The notes beneath the pieces are model-generated. The model made no database searches, was not told the DNA's origin, and saw only the letters and a program-made list of their open reading frames with translations. Shown piece by piece: positions 7,874-16,000 of a DNA stretch of 18,023 nt. A program made the position numbers and the translations under genes. How positions within the stretch are numbered: the first letter of the stretch is position 1; every line of letters begins with the position of its first letter. The DNA is from Candidatus Zipacnadia bacterium (lineage in GTDB: Bacteria; Armatimonadota; Zipacnadia; Zipacnadales; UBA5352), in contig JALGUI010000056.1 in NCBI GenBank assembly GCA_029820915.1, positions 1 to 18,023 of the forward strand, written 5' to 3'.

Positions 7874-10111
7874 GCCTCGGCGCTCTCCATGACGGCGGCG
7901 CCCGGGAGATGGTTCCAGCGCAAGGCGGCCTTCGCAGCGCGTGGCGACTATCTGTTGCTGGCTCCGGCCGGAGTCCCGTGTCCCGATCTGACCATCACCC
8001 CCGGGCTCGGCGGCCGCTACAACCTGTACGTCAATCTGCGGGAGATCAACCATCTCTCCGGCCTGCAGCTCAAGCTGAGCCACGAGGCGCTGGCGCACAC
8101 CATCACGCCAGCGATGGGCACCGAGCAGGTGCACACCAACCGCGAGATCCTGTGGGCCACCGATGTGGACCTTACGGACCAGACGATCCTCATGCGCTAC
8201 ATCGGGCGCATCGTGTACTTCAACTACCTCAAGTTCGTGCCGGTCGCAGCGGATCAGCCGGGCGTGGCTGTTGATCCGGAGCGCGTGCTCCGGGAGCCGC
8301 TGTTCGATCTGTGGGAGGAGTGGTCGAGGACACGGGGTGTCGTGCCCGAGGGCATGGCTGAGCTGAAGCACGTGGCGGAGCCGCCGGCGACGCCGGCCGC
8401 CGACGATGGCCGCGGCTACATACTCACCGCGCGCCCGTATCTGGACCTCGTCTTCCCGGACGCCATACCGGCGGCCGCGGACGTGGTGTCGGAGTTGCGC
8501 GTGGCCGCCACCCGCGGCGAGTATGAGCCTGTGGTCTTCTCCGTGCACGCCTTCCGCGATCTGGGGCCTTGCCGGGTCAGCGTGACTGATCTGAGAGCTG
8601 GCCCGCAGACTATCAGCAATGCCGCCATCGACATCGCCTCGGTGGCCTGCCGCAACCTGCGGACGACCTTCCGCGGCAGTGTCTACATGCACGCGCCGGC
8701 CTTGCTGCAGGCCGGCCCTCCCGTCACCATCGCGGCCGGCCGGACCCAGCAGTTCTGGCTGACGATCCATGTGCCGGTGCAGACGGCGGCGGGCGAGTAC
8801 GCCGGGAGCATCACGTTCACGCCGCAGAACGCCGCCCCCTCGAGCCTGGAGCTCATCCTGCGCGTCTATCCCTTCGACCTTGTTGAGCCGCAGGACGTCT
8901 CGCTGGGCATGTACGATCAACTGTGGTCGACCACGTCCGATGGGACGTGGTTGCGCGATCGCTTCGCCGACATGCGCGCCCACGGCATGACGACGGTCGG
9001 CTATTGCGGCGGCCTTAACGGCGTGATCGACCTGGAAGACGGCGTGGCGCGGGTGCGCTTCGATGGTACGAGCAGGTTCGAGCAGGTCATGGAGGCCTTC
9101 CGCGACGCGGGCTTCCCTCGCCCGCTGCTGTGGCTGATGGACGATGATATATGGGCTTGGTGCGCCGAGCAGGCGGCGCCGGGGTCGGCGCAGTTCGACG
9201 CTCTCTACCGCCAGGTCATCCAGTCGCTGCTGCAGCAGTCCGACAGGCGCGATTGGCCGGGCATCGTGTTCCAGCCGATTGATGAGCCGGGATCGTACGG
9301 GCTACGTCCCAACGCCCAGTACATCGAGAAGTGGGCGGTGCAGTCGCGGCTCATCAAGGAGGCCGGCGGAACCGTCGAGGTGGATCACGTTCCCTTCTCC
9401 ACAGATGATCCACGGCTGGAGGGCGCACTGGAACGCGCTCTGCCCTTCATCGACATCTTCACCCAGCGCTTCTCCACCAGACCGATCTGGTTCGAGCAGG
9501 ATGGCTGGTGGTGGGGGAACATGAAGGAGCAGGCTGCCAGGTGGGGCAAGCAGTTCTGGTCGTACAACATCAACAACGCTGCGTTCTTCCCAGAGTTGCC
9601 CACGATGCGGCTCGCCTACGGGGTCTTCGTCTGGCACGAGCAGGTGAAGGGCCAGTTGCTCTGGCAATACCAACAGCCCGCCAGCAATCCGCTCAACTGC
9701 CTCGACGGCAGCTACACCGACATGATGTACCGCTACCCGGAGATGCCTCACGCGAGCATCCAGGGCGGCCCGTCGCTGATGTGGGAGTGCATCCGCGAAG
9801 GCGTGGACGACCTGCGCTACCTGCAGACCTTGGAGCACCTGATCGAGCAGGCCGAGGCAGACGGACAGCACGAGCGCGCGCAGCAGGCGCGCGCAGTGCT
9901 GACGCGGCTGGCGGACAGCTTCGACATGGAGCAGCTTCGCGCCAGGAATAGCTACATCGAGTGTCAGTGGGAAGAGATGGTGACGGGCCCTTCTGGAGCA
10001 GGCACGGTCAGCGGGAGTTTCAACATCCCCAATGGGTGGGACTTGGCCGACTACGACCGGTGGCGCCGCAGGGTCGCCTACCAGATCGTGCGGCTGGGCG
10101 GGGGGCGTTGA
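7778..10111 (+). CDS. Secreted GH123/DUF4091-like glycoside hydrolase with extra N-terminal sandwich
   Basis: The product has 777 residues. ATG 7778 is preceded by GGGAGG at good spacing and opens a clear signal peptide cut after ALA22, so longer upstream frames are rejected. Residues about 25-170 form a beta-rich domain (GRYNLYVNLREINHLSG). Residues about 213-370 resemble the GH123 N-terminal sandwich (ELRVAATRGEYEPVVFSVHA, AGEYAGSITFTP). Residues about 375-690 are the TIM barrel, with the adjacent acids D502-E503 in VFQPIDEPGSYG, the position expected for substrate-assisted GH123 catalysis. The DUF4091-like ending WECIREGVDDLRYLQTLEHL lies near residue 670. Length is typical for the family and the frame is intact. 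It is more distant from the 2119-3991 enzyme than a simple duplicate would be. Its 5' end also exists as a stub at 4403. Substrate specificity cannot be read from sequence. Confidence 0.85.
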   Translation: MRSLAVVSGMLLAMVMAVAALAQQDAAVYITAASALSMTAAPGRWFQRKAAFAARGDYLLLAPAGVPCPDLTITPGLGGRYNLYVNLREINHLSGLQLKLSHEALAHTITPAMGTEQVHTNREILWATDVDLTDQTILMRYIGRIVYFNYLKFVPVAADQPGVAVDPERVLREPLFDLWEEWSRTRGVVPEGMAELKHVAEPPATPAADDGRGYILTARPYLDLVFPDAIPAAADVVSELRVAATRGEYEPVVFSVHAFRDLGPCRVSVTDLRAGPQTISNAAIDIASVACRNLRTTFRGSVYMHAPALLQAGPPVTIAAGRTQQFWLTIHVPVQTAAGEYAGSITFTPQNAAPSSLELILRVYPFDLVEPQDVSLGMYDQLWSTTSDGTWLRDRFADMRAHGMTTVGYCGGLNGVIDLEDGVARVRFDGTSRFEQVMEAFRDAGFPRPLLWLMDDDIWAWCAEQAAPGSAQFDALYRQVIQSLLQQSDRRDWPGIVFQPIDEPGSYGLRPNAQYIEKWAVQSRLIKEAGGTVEVDHVPFSTDDPRLEGALERALPFIDIFTQRFSTRPIWFEQDGWWWGNMKEQAARWGKQFWSYNINNAAFFPELPTMRLAYGVFVWHEQVKGQLLWQYQQPASNPLNCLDGSYTDMMYRYPEMPHASIQGGPSLMWECIREGVDDLRYLQTLEHLIEQAEADGQHERAQQARAVLTRLADSFDMEQLRARNSYIECQWEEMVTGPSGAGTVSGSFNIPNGWDLADYDRWRRRVAYQIVRLGGGR

Positions 10112-10126
10112 CGGACGGGCCTCGCG

Positions 10127-10283
10127 CTACTGGTTGCGCCACGCCCAGTGGTCGGGCACGCGCGACGTGAACTCGGGGCTATCGTCCAGCCGTATGCTCG
10201 CGGGTGTCCCGCGCTCGACGATCAACTCGTTGAGCACCTGCGCCACGTCATCCGCGCCCAGGCGGAAACCAGTCCTGTAGACG
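10127..10283 (-). pseudogene. IS3-family OrfB (DDE integrase) internal relic
   Basis: The minus strand encodes FRLGADDVAQVLNELIVERG, then TPASIRL, DDSPEFTSR and DHWAWRNQ, ending at TAG (10127-10129). This is the region around the second catalytic Asp of IS3 OrfB, where the family norm is R-DNGPEFTS; here the motif has become DDSPEF. Nothing upstream (toward 10290 and beyond) continues the integrase, and the third catalytic Glu region is missing. The fragment fills much of the 329-base gap between the DUF4091 and GH-A genes and lies 15 bases past the former's stop. It is dead. Confidence 0.8.
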
Positions 10284-10440
10284 GCGGCGTGAGGTGGGGG
10301 ATCGTGTCGCTGAAGGGGACAGTCCAGCCGGGCTCGAACCAGATTGGCGGTCCGCGCCGGCCGACTGCCATCGGGCGGCACCACCCGCCGGGCCGGGACC
10401 GGCTGGCGTCGCTCGTACCACTGTGACGAGGTGCGTTCTC
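10284..10440. other. Leader of the GH-A gene
   Basis: GC-rich spacer with no gene seen. The only recognisable site is a short GAGG about 9 bases before ATG 10441. No promoter or hairpin with a T tract was found, so the gene could be read through from upstream. Confidence 0.4.
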
Positions 10441-12519
10441 ATGCGTACCGGATGGCTGTGCCTCGCATGCCTCGTGGCCTGTGCCGCCGCCCCGGCCCAG
10501 GGCTGGCGCGAGATCAAGACGCCGCCCACCCGTCGTGACGCCTCGGCGATGTACCAGTTGGCGGGGGTGCTGGACCCGCTCGACGACGCCGCCCGCTGGC
10601 AGGCGGCGACCCACGACCAGAGCGCGGGAGCGGTCGTGACGGCCGGAGAGGGCCGCGAGGCAGGGCAGGGGGCCCTGCGGATCAGTTACGGGTTCAGCGG
10701 GCGCGACGGGCTGGAGTACGTGGACCTCGCGGGTAGAGCCCCCCTGCCTCTGGACGCCACCGCCCTGGGCTTGTGGATGCGTGGTGGGGGGCACGCCCTC
10801 CCTTGTCGCGTGCGCGTTGTGGACGCCGGGGGCGAGTGCTACCAGTACGACATGGGGTCCCTGGTGTCCGGGCGGTGGACCCTTGGGGTGTCGCGGATCG
10901 AGGCGGGCCACCACTGGGGCGGTGATGGCAACGGCAGGCTCGATCCGCCGCTGACGCTGGCCTCCATCGTCCTCGACCGGCTGGGCAACCAGTTCCGGGC
11001 CACGGGTGAGGCGACGCTCGCGGAGCTGGGCGTCTACCGCGAGGTCCCCGAGCGCCTGACCCCGCACGGCTTGCGGGTGGCCGTGCCGGAAGACCAGGCC
11101 CACCTCGTCTACAAGCCCGGCCAGCCGGTTCGTTTGCGGGTGGCTGCCGACGCCGAACTGCCTGTGCCGGCGAGGATCTCGACCCGGCTGGTGGACCCCT
11201 TCGGGACGGTCGTGAGCGAGGCTGCGGCCGATCTGCGTCAGGAGCGATCGACGTATCTGACCATCACCCCCGACGCCTCCGGAGCCTACGACCTGATCCT
11301 GCGCCTCGCGGGCAGGGAGGATGACCTCGACGGACCCTGGGCCGACTTCCGCTTCGCGGTGCTCCCGCACCTCGCTCCGGGAGGCGATGACAGCCCCTTT
11401 GGCGTCAGCACCCACTTCGGCCAGTCCTGGCCATTGGAGATCATGCCGCTGATTGCCCGCGCCGGGATCACCTTCTACCGCGACGAGATCTACTGGAGCG
11501 CCGTGGAGCAGACCAGGGACCAGCTGGCCATTCCCGATAAGTGCCGCCGGTACATCCGTCGCGGGGCCGAGCTGGGCCTGAAGCCGCTTGTCATCGCCGA
11601 TTACGCGAACCGCTTCTATGACGACTACGCGTACCCGGTGTCGCCGGAGGCCCGGGCTGGCTTCGCGCGTTACGCGGGGCTGCTGGCCTCTGAGCTGCAG
11701 CCCGAGCTGCAGCATATCGAGATCTGGAACGAGTGGTGCGGCGGCTGTGGCATGGGCGGCAGGCGCGGCACGGCGGAGGACTACGGCCCCACTTACCTGC
11801 AGGCGGCTGAGTCCGTGCGCGCGGCCAACCCGCAGGCCATGGTGTGCGGCATCGGCGGCGAGTGGGGCAGCGACCCTCTGCCCGCCATGATGGCCGGGGG
11901 CGCGGGGGCCGCCATGGACGCCTTCTCGATCCACCCCTATCACTACCCGCAACTGCCGGGACGGTGGCTGTGCGACCACCTGCAGAGGGCGAGCGCTGGG
12001 GGCGCCCGGGCCGCAGGCCGGCCGGTGCCGCTGTGGATCACCGAGATCGGCTGGCCCACGCACATGGGCGGCAGCGGCAGCAGCTTCCTGCACCAGGCCC
12101 GCTCCCTGGTTCGCGCCATGGTCATCGCCCTCACCGGTGGCGCCGAGCGGGTCTTCTGGTATGACTTCATGGACGACGGTCGCGATGTGACCTACAACGA
12201 GAACAACTTCGGCCTCGTCCACCACCCGGACTTCGCCCTGGCGCCCAAGCCCGCCTACGTGGCCTACGCACACCTGATCGCCCTGCTGCAGGGCCGTCGA
12301 CTGGTCGTCCAGGGCGTGAGTCGCGGCGGTCTGTGGCGCACGGTCTACGAGGGGGGCGGCACGCGGGTCACCGTCGCCTGGGCGGCCGAGAAGGCCCAGC
12401 GCTTCAGCGTCCACCTCCCGCACGGCGCCCGCATCGAGGACATGTTCGGCCGCCCCCTCACCGCCGAGGGACAGATCGAGGTGACTTGGGACCCGGTGTT
12501 CGTCATCACCGGGAGTTGA
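10441..12519 (+). CDS. Secreted clan GH-A glycoside hydrolase (GH39/GH128-like fold) with CBM-like N-terminus
   Basis: The product has 692 residues. ATG 10441 opens the signal sequence MRTGWLCLACLVACAAAPAQ, so the longer upstream frame is rejected. LVAC with Cys14 could be a lipobox, though the n-region is short. Residues about 35-200 look like a CBM-type jelly roll (LGLWMRGGG, VYREVPERL). Residues about 205-305 are Ig-like (VYKPGQPVRLRVAADAELPV). Residues about 318-620 are the TIM barrel. Both catalytic acids are visible: E431 in HIEIWNEWCGG as acid/base and E535 in PLWITEIGWPTHMG as nucleophile, so it should be a retaining enzyme. A short beta-domain closes the chain (RIEDMFGRPLTAEGQIEV). 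Family-level assignment within the clan is uncertain. The gene is flanked by an OrfB relic on its left and an OrfA relic on its right, both in the opposite orientation. Confidence 0.8.
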   Translation: MRTGWLCLACLVACAAAPAQGWREIKTPPTRRDASAMYQLAGVLDPLDDAARWQAATHDQSAGAVVTAGEGREAGQGALRISYGFSGRDGLEYVDLAGRAPLPLDATALGLWMRGGGHALPCRVRVVDAGGECYQYDMGSLVSGRWTLGVSRIEAGHHWGGDGNGRLDPPLTLASIVLDRLGNQFRATGEATLAELGVYREVPERLTPHGLRVAVPEDQAHLVYKPGQPVRLRVAADAELPVPARISTRLVDPFGTVVSEAAADLRQERSTYLTITPDASGAYDLILRLAGREDDLDGPWADFRFAVLPHLAPGGDDSPFGVSTHFGQSWPLEIMPLIARAGITFYRDEIYWSAVEQTRDQLAIPDKCRRYIRRGAELGLKPLVIADYANRFYDDYAYPVSPEARAGFARYAGLLASELQPELQHIEIWNEWCGGCGMGGRRGTAEDYGPTYLQAAESVRAANPQAMVCGIGGEWGSDPLPAMMAGGAGAAMDAFSIHPYHYPQLPGRWLCDHLQRASAGGARAAGRPVPLWITEIGWPTHMGGSGSSFLHQARSLVRAMVIALTGGAERVFWYDFMDDGRDVTYNENNFGLVHHPDFALAPKPAYVAYAHLIALLQGRRLVVQGVSRGGLWRTVYEGGGTRVTVAWAAEKAQRFSVHLPHGARIEDMFGRPLTAEGQIEVTWDPVFVITGS

Positions 12520-12614
12520 TGCCAAGGTCGGGGATGTGCGCACCTGCCTCCCAACAGTCAGGCATGCCCGCATCGTGTCGCACGCATCTCTTGTGCTCGC
12601 GGGAGGGGGTACAC

Positions 12615-12882
12615 CGTGAGGCAATCCGTGATGGCCCAGCTCCTGCGCCGGCTGCTGTGGTCGCTGGTCCTCCTGTCCCGCTTCGCGGCAGCCGCCTGGC
12701 CTGATCGACGCGCATGCCGCCATACTCGGCGGGCCAGGGATAGCAGCTCTGCTCGGTCACGCCGATCCTCTTGCACACCTGCGCCACCGTCGCGCCGTTG
12801 GCGATCTCCACCTCCACCGCACCCCTGAGGGCTGGCAGAGCTTGTTGATGATCGGCTCGGCCGTGTGCCGCTTGCGTTCCAT
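12615..12882 (-). pseudogene. IS3-family OrfA relic, copy 2, with at least two frame disruptions
   Basis: From ATG 12882, behind GGAGGAGG, the minus strand reads MERKRHTAEPIINKLCQPSG. A frame change follows and the HTH segment continues as VEVEIANGATVAQVCKRIGV, then TEQSCYPWPAEYGGMRVDQA. A second frame change is needed to follow the leucine-zipper-like part (REAGQEDQRPQQPAQEL in another frame, where the family has a KELE-EN-RL pattern). This is a nearly complete OrfA in decayed form. The likely element end lies to its right. Orientation is opposite to all neighbouring intact genes. Confidence 0.85.
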
Positions 12883-12960
12883 CGTGCTGCCTCCTCCATG
12901 GGCCCAGACGCCTCAGATTCTGACATAACACCTGGACCAGTTTGGGGGGGCGAGGCCAGA
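12883..12960 (-). mobile_element. Candidate left-end region of the IS3 relic
   Basis: Between the OrfA start and the next gene the minus strand carries CCCCCCCAAACTGGTCCAGG and then TGTTATGTCAGAATCTGAGG before the ribosome binding site. C-rich tracts followed by an ACTGG-type block are common in IS3-family ends. No matching right inverted repeat was found in the window, so the exact end is not fixed. Confidence 0.4.
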
Positions 12961-13006
12961 CCTTCGGCCTGACAAGGGACATATGGGAGCCAGTGAGTCA
13001 CGAACC

Positions 13007-13013
13007 GAGGAGG
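13007..13013 (+). promoter_or_regulatory. Ribosome binding site deciding the 13019 start
   Basis: GAGGAGG sits 5 bases before ATG 13019. The in-frame ATG at 12983 would add a charged 12-residue stretch ahead of the signal peptide and has a poorer site, so 13019 is preferred. Confidence 0.65.
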
Positions 13014-13018
13014 ATGAC

Positions 13019-16000
13019 ATGAGACCATCTGAGGTAGTCCTGTCCGCCATGCTGGTGTGCGTTGTGGCACTACTGAATCCGGGGGCCTGCCGGGGTCAGC
13101 CGCAGGCCCGACTGCCGGAAGGAGTGGCCGCGGTGTGGGACCTGGACACGGCCTATCGGGAAGCGACGCCGACCCGCGAACGCGTCTGCATCAACGGCCT
13201 CTGGCGCTGGCAGCCTGCAACCGACGGGGACGACGCAGTGCCCGAGGGCAACTGGGGCTTCTTCAAGGTCCCCGGGGGCTGGCCGGGGATCACCGACTAC
13301 ATGCAGAAGGACTGCCAGACGGTCCACACCCACCCGAGTTGGGAGGAGGAGAACCTGGGAGGCGTCACGACGGCCTGGTACCAGCGCGAGATCACCGTCC
13401 CCGACGACTGGGCCGGCCGCCGCGTCGCCCTGTATGCGGAGTACGTGAACTCGTATGCCGTGGTCTATGTGGACGGCGAAGAGGCCGGCGAGATCCGCTT
13501 CCCGTCGGGCGAGGTGGATCTCACCGCGGTATGCCACCCGGGCGACACACACGTGCTCAGCATGCTGGTCGTCGCCATGCCGCTGAATGCTGTGATGCTG
13601 TCGTACAACGACACCGCCTCGGCCAGGGAGGTCAGGGGATCGGTAAGGCGACGCGGCCTGTGTGGCGATGTCTATCTGGTTGGGACGCCCGCCGGCCCAC
13701 GCGTTACTGACGTGAAGGTGGACACATCGGTCCGCAACTGGGAGATCACCATCGACACAGCTCTGGATGACCTCGCTGCCGATGCGCAGTACGCGCTCCG
13801 GGCCGAGATCACCGAGGGCGGACGCGCGGTCACGGAGTTCACGAGCGAGGCGTTTGCGGCAGATGACCTCGAGGCCGGTCGCATCGCGGTCACCGAGGCC
13901 TGGCAGCCCGAGAAGCTCTGGGACAGCCACACGCCGGAGAACACGTACGAGCTGAGTCTCTCGCTGCTCGATCCCGCGGGCGGAGTCATGGATGCCGCAC
14001 ACTCCGTGCGCTTCGGGTTCCGCGAGCTGTGGATCGACGGCCGGGACTTCTACCTGAACGGCACCCGCCTCTTCCTCTCCGCCGTCCCCCTGGACAACGC
14101 TCAGATCAGCGCGGCGGCCGCGAGCTACGAGGCGGTGAAGGAGAGCTTGCTGCGGCTGAAGAGCTTCGGCATCAACTTCGTCTACACCCACAACTACGGC
14201 TGCGAGCCGGGCTCTCACCTGGGCTTCGCCGAGGCCCTCAGGGCCGCGGACGATGCGGGCATGCTCGTCGCCCTCTCCCAGCCCCACTTCGGCCACTACG
14301 ACTGGGACGAGGCCGACGCGGACCAGACCAACGGCTACGCGCAGCACGCCGAGTTCTACGTGCGGGTCGCGCAGAACCATCCGTCGGTGGTGGCGTACTC
14401 GACAAGTCACAACGCGACCGGCTATGCCGAGGACATGAATCCGGACATGATCGATGGCATCATCGACCCGCGCACGACCTCCTGGTCGCAGAGGGGCGCC
14501 AACCGGGCCTTGCGGGCCGAGGCGATCATCAAGTCGCTGGACCCGAGCCGCATCGTCTACCACCACTCCTCGGGCAACCTGGGCTCGATGCATACGGTCA
14601 ACTTCTACCCGAACTTCGTCCCCGTCCAGGAGATGTCCGACTGGTTCGAGCACTGGGCCACCGAGGGCGTCAAGCCCGTGTTCCTGTGCGAGTACGCCGC
14701 GCCACTCACCTGGGACTTCTCGATGTACCGCGGGTGGTACAAGGGCAGCCGGGCCTTCGGGAGCGCCGTCGTGCCGTGGGAACTCTGCCTCGCCGAATGG
14801 AACGCGCAGTACCACGGCGACCAGGCCTACCGGATCACGGAGGTCGAGAAGACGTGCCTGCGCTGGGAGGCCGAGCAGTTCCGGGCCGGCAACCTCTGGC
14901 ACCGCTGGGACTACCCGCACGAGATGGGCTCGCGGGACTTCTCCGAACAGTACCCCGTGATGGGCATGTACACCGCCGACAACTGGCGCGCCTTCCGCAC
15001 CTGGGAGCTGTCGGCGAACAGCCCGTGGGTGCACGGGATCTTCTGGAAGCCCTGCGAGGACGTCGACCGGAGCCGCAAGGAACTCACTGTCGACTGGGAG
15101 GGTCTGCAGCGGCCGGGCTTCAGTCCGGACTACATCGACGAGCAGTACGAACGGATGGACGTGGCCTTCGAGCGCGCCGACTGGATCCCCCTGGCCCCGG
15201 CCGAGGCCCTGCTCCGGAACAACATGCCGCTCCTGGCCTACATCGCGGGCAAGCCGGACCGCTTCACCAGCAAGGACCACACCTTCTACCCCGGCGAGAC
15301 GGTCGAGAAGCAGATCGTGGTGATCAACAACTCGCGCGAGCCCGTGAGCTGCGACTGCAATTGGTCCTTCGGACTCCCTCAGCCCGTGGCCGACAGTCGG
15401 CAGGTGAGTCTCGGGACGGGGAACCAGGAACGAATCCCCTTGAGCTTCGAGTTGCCCGACGACCTCGCGCCCGGCACATATGAGCTCGCCGCAACCATGG
15501 AGTTCAGCAGCGGAGAAACGCAGACAGCCTCCTTCTCGGTTCACGTCGTGCCGCACGCCGATGACCCGGAGGTGGCGTCGAAGATCGCCCTCCTCGATCC
15601 GAAAGGCGAGACCGCCGAGCTGCTTCGTGGTATGGGAGTCGACTGCGACATCGTCGATGCGGACGCGGACCTGTCATCGTACGACATCCTGGTGGTCGGG
15701 AAGGGAGCGCTCACGGAGAACGGGCCGGCGCCGGACATCGCCCGCGTGGCCGAGGGGCTGAAGGTCATTGTCTTCGAGCAGACGGCGGACGCCCTGGAGA
15801 AGCGGCTGGGATTCCGGGTGGCGGCGTACGGCCTGAGGCAGGTCTTCAAGCGGGTGCCGGACCACGCACTCGTCGCTGGGATCGACCTCGAGCAACTACG
15901 TGACTGGCGTGGCGGGGCCACGATCCTTCCGCCGGAGCTCGAGTATCAACGAGGATCGGGCAATCCGCCGACGGTGAAATGGTGCGGCATCGACGTGACG

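Noticed and set aside
10222..12723. An 833-residue minus-strand frame across the GH-A gene and into the transposase relics
   Set aside because: Only its two ends touch real IS3 remnants, in different frames; the middle is antisense to the GH-A gene and has no recognisable domain.
13070..15556. An 828-residue open frame on the minus strand across the GH2-like gene
   Set aside because: It is antisense to a gene with clear domains; its protein is low-complexity and rich in Arg, Gly and Val without motifs. GC-rich DNA produces such shadows.
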